This document shows, one piece after another, positions 62,852-64,000 of a DNA stretch of 64,000 nt; the first letter of the stretch is position 1, and each line of letters starts with the position of its first letter. Origin of the DNA: Nymphaea colorata (Eukaryota > Streptophyta > Magnoliopsida > Nymphaeales > Nymphaeaceae); assembly GCF_008831285.2 (NCBI RefSeq), contig NC_045142.1, positions 1,741,001-1,805,000 of the forward strand, written 5' to 3'. A program made the position numbers and the translations under genes. The notes under the pieces are model-generated. The model was not told where the DNA came from. It ran no database searches and saw only the letters and a list, made by a program, of their open reading frames with translations.

Positions 62852-62982
62852 CTCACTGCCCAAGTAAAAAATTCAAATTCAAAGTCATATGTTAAAAGTA
62901 AAAAATCAATTTTTGGAAAAACAAAATTCAAAGTCATATGTTAGCCATTTACATCTGAAAAAAAAAAGAACGAAATTGGTGG

Positions 62983-63329
62983 TTGGAATGTCGATATATT
63001 TGATGTAGATCAGATTATCCAATTGAACTGTTCTGAAAAAATCATATATAAATCATATTGGATTTGAATTTAAGAAATGACATTGCATCAAATTCGAAAT
63101 ATACATAAATATCCAATCGAATTTGGATTCAGATTTGGATCAGATTTATTTTTAAGTAACAATGTCCTTACATTTTAGAAATTGGTAGGATTTGATTCAA
63201 AATTTGGATTCAGATATAAATATAAAAACTGTATTCAGATTGGATTTATATTGTGAAATTGGAATTGGATTTCGATATGGCTTTACTTTATTCAAATTAG
63301 AATCCGATTGAACATATGAATATCTCAAA
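62983..63329 (+). mobile_element. Best-preserved copy of the GATGTTAATATATTTG family
   Basis: The left end TTGGAATGTCGATATATTTG and, reversed, the right end TTTGAGATATTCATATGTTC are weakly inverted. Between them are ATCCAATTGAACTGTTCTGA, GGATTTGAATTTAAGAAATG and repeated TTTGGATTCAGA-type blocks shared with the copies at 27.3, 30.4 and 55.3 kb. Target duplication not clear. Confidence 0.5.
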
Positions 63330-64000
63330 GAATGGATATGGTTAACACTGCATAGTCACAAATAATGTTTCGAAGTTTTAAACGGTAAGGTTTTTCCTCG
63401 GGTATAATATATCAAGCTTTAAAAAAACGAAAAAAATATGGTAAATTTTTAAAAAACTAAAAATAGAGAGAATAACACAAACATACAAATATACGTAGAT
63501 TTGCAATAAGCAAGAAATGAAAAATGAAAAAAAAAAACTGCTTGACATTAAAAAAACTGAAAAAAAAAATTAAAGAAACCTGAAAAAAACAAGCGAAAAA
63601 ACGTGTTTTTCATTTTAAATGTTGTTTTAAAAAAAAACGAGTTTTTAAAGTTTAAAACAGTAAATTAATTCATCGCATTTTTGAAACGAGTGGGCAGTCG
63701 GGGTCTCTGTTTTGAATTTCAAAAATTCCTTATAGTAAGAAAGGCACCACCTACATACAAATTAGAACATAGCGAAGGCATTAATTATCCCATAAAGCTG
63801 AAAGAAGACCTGAAGAAAATGTGAGCACATTTGTTCACTTCTTAAGATGAAATAAAGAAACATCTCGTCCCTCACAAGAGACCTTGTGGAGAGAATGAAG
63901 TAGCAGTCACATGCCGTGGGCACGTCGTCGAACAAACGGGCGGACAAAGTTTGTGACTTTATAAACTAGCCCTTGTCATCAAAGTCCTAAACTATATAAC

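Larger units (their letters stand above)
61845..64000. other. Receptor-kinase upstream region and right end of the window
   Basis: No gene recognised. A W-box core TTGACC lies at 62152..62157, suggestive for a defence receptor. Then come two MITE-like elements (62375..62851 and about 62983..63329), poly-A-rich sequence (63410-63660), and unassigned sequence to the edge. Confidence 0.5.

Overview
This is a plant nuclear genomic window from a flowering plant. It is AT-rich, its genes have many canonical GT-AG introns, and it carries plastid protein-import and photosynthesis genes, many microsatellites and short non-autonomous DNA transposons. I cannot fix the species; an early-diverging angiosperm or magnoliid is possible but nothing here proves it.

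Nine protein-coding genes can be supported, and I worked out exon borders for each by hand. Left to right they are: the 5' part of TOC75 (-, runs off the left edge), an LTI65/RD29-like stress protein (+), a D7-type cyclin (-), GID4, an E3-ligase substrate receptor (-), Rubisco activase (-), a secreted potato-inhibitor-I protein (+), the TFIIA large subunit (-), a class I LOB-domain transcription factor (-), and a class XII LRR receptor kinase (-) whose coding frame is broken by an extra 7-bp repeat unit. They are unrelated housekeeping, photosynthesis, developmental and defence genes, not a cluster or pathway.

The long gaps (21.7-28.0, 28.4-33.9, 41.7-47.6, 49.1-57.8 and 61.8-64.0 kb) hold AT-rich sequence with Tourist-, hAT- and CACTA-like miniature elements, candidate tRNA-derived SINE fragments, local tandem duplications, (AT)n/(GA)n arrays, and a decayed nuclear copy of plastid 23S rRNA (about 32.6-32.9 kb). 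No reverse transcriptase, integrase or transposase coding region was recognised, and there is no CRISPR array or intact tRNA gene.

Most worth a second look are the frame-switching heptamer repeat in the receptor kinase, a near-perfect miR159-like pairing site in the cyclin mRNA, a compact ABRE/DRE promoter in front of the LTI65-like gene, the plastid rRNA fossil, and a minisatellite whose units are separated by expanding microsatellites.
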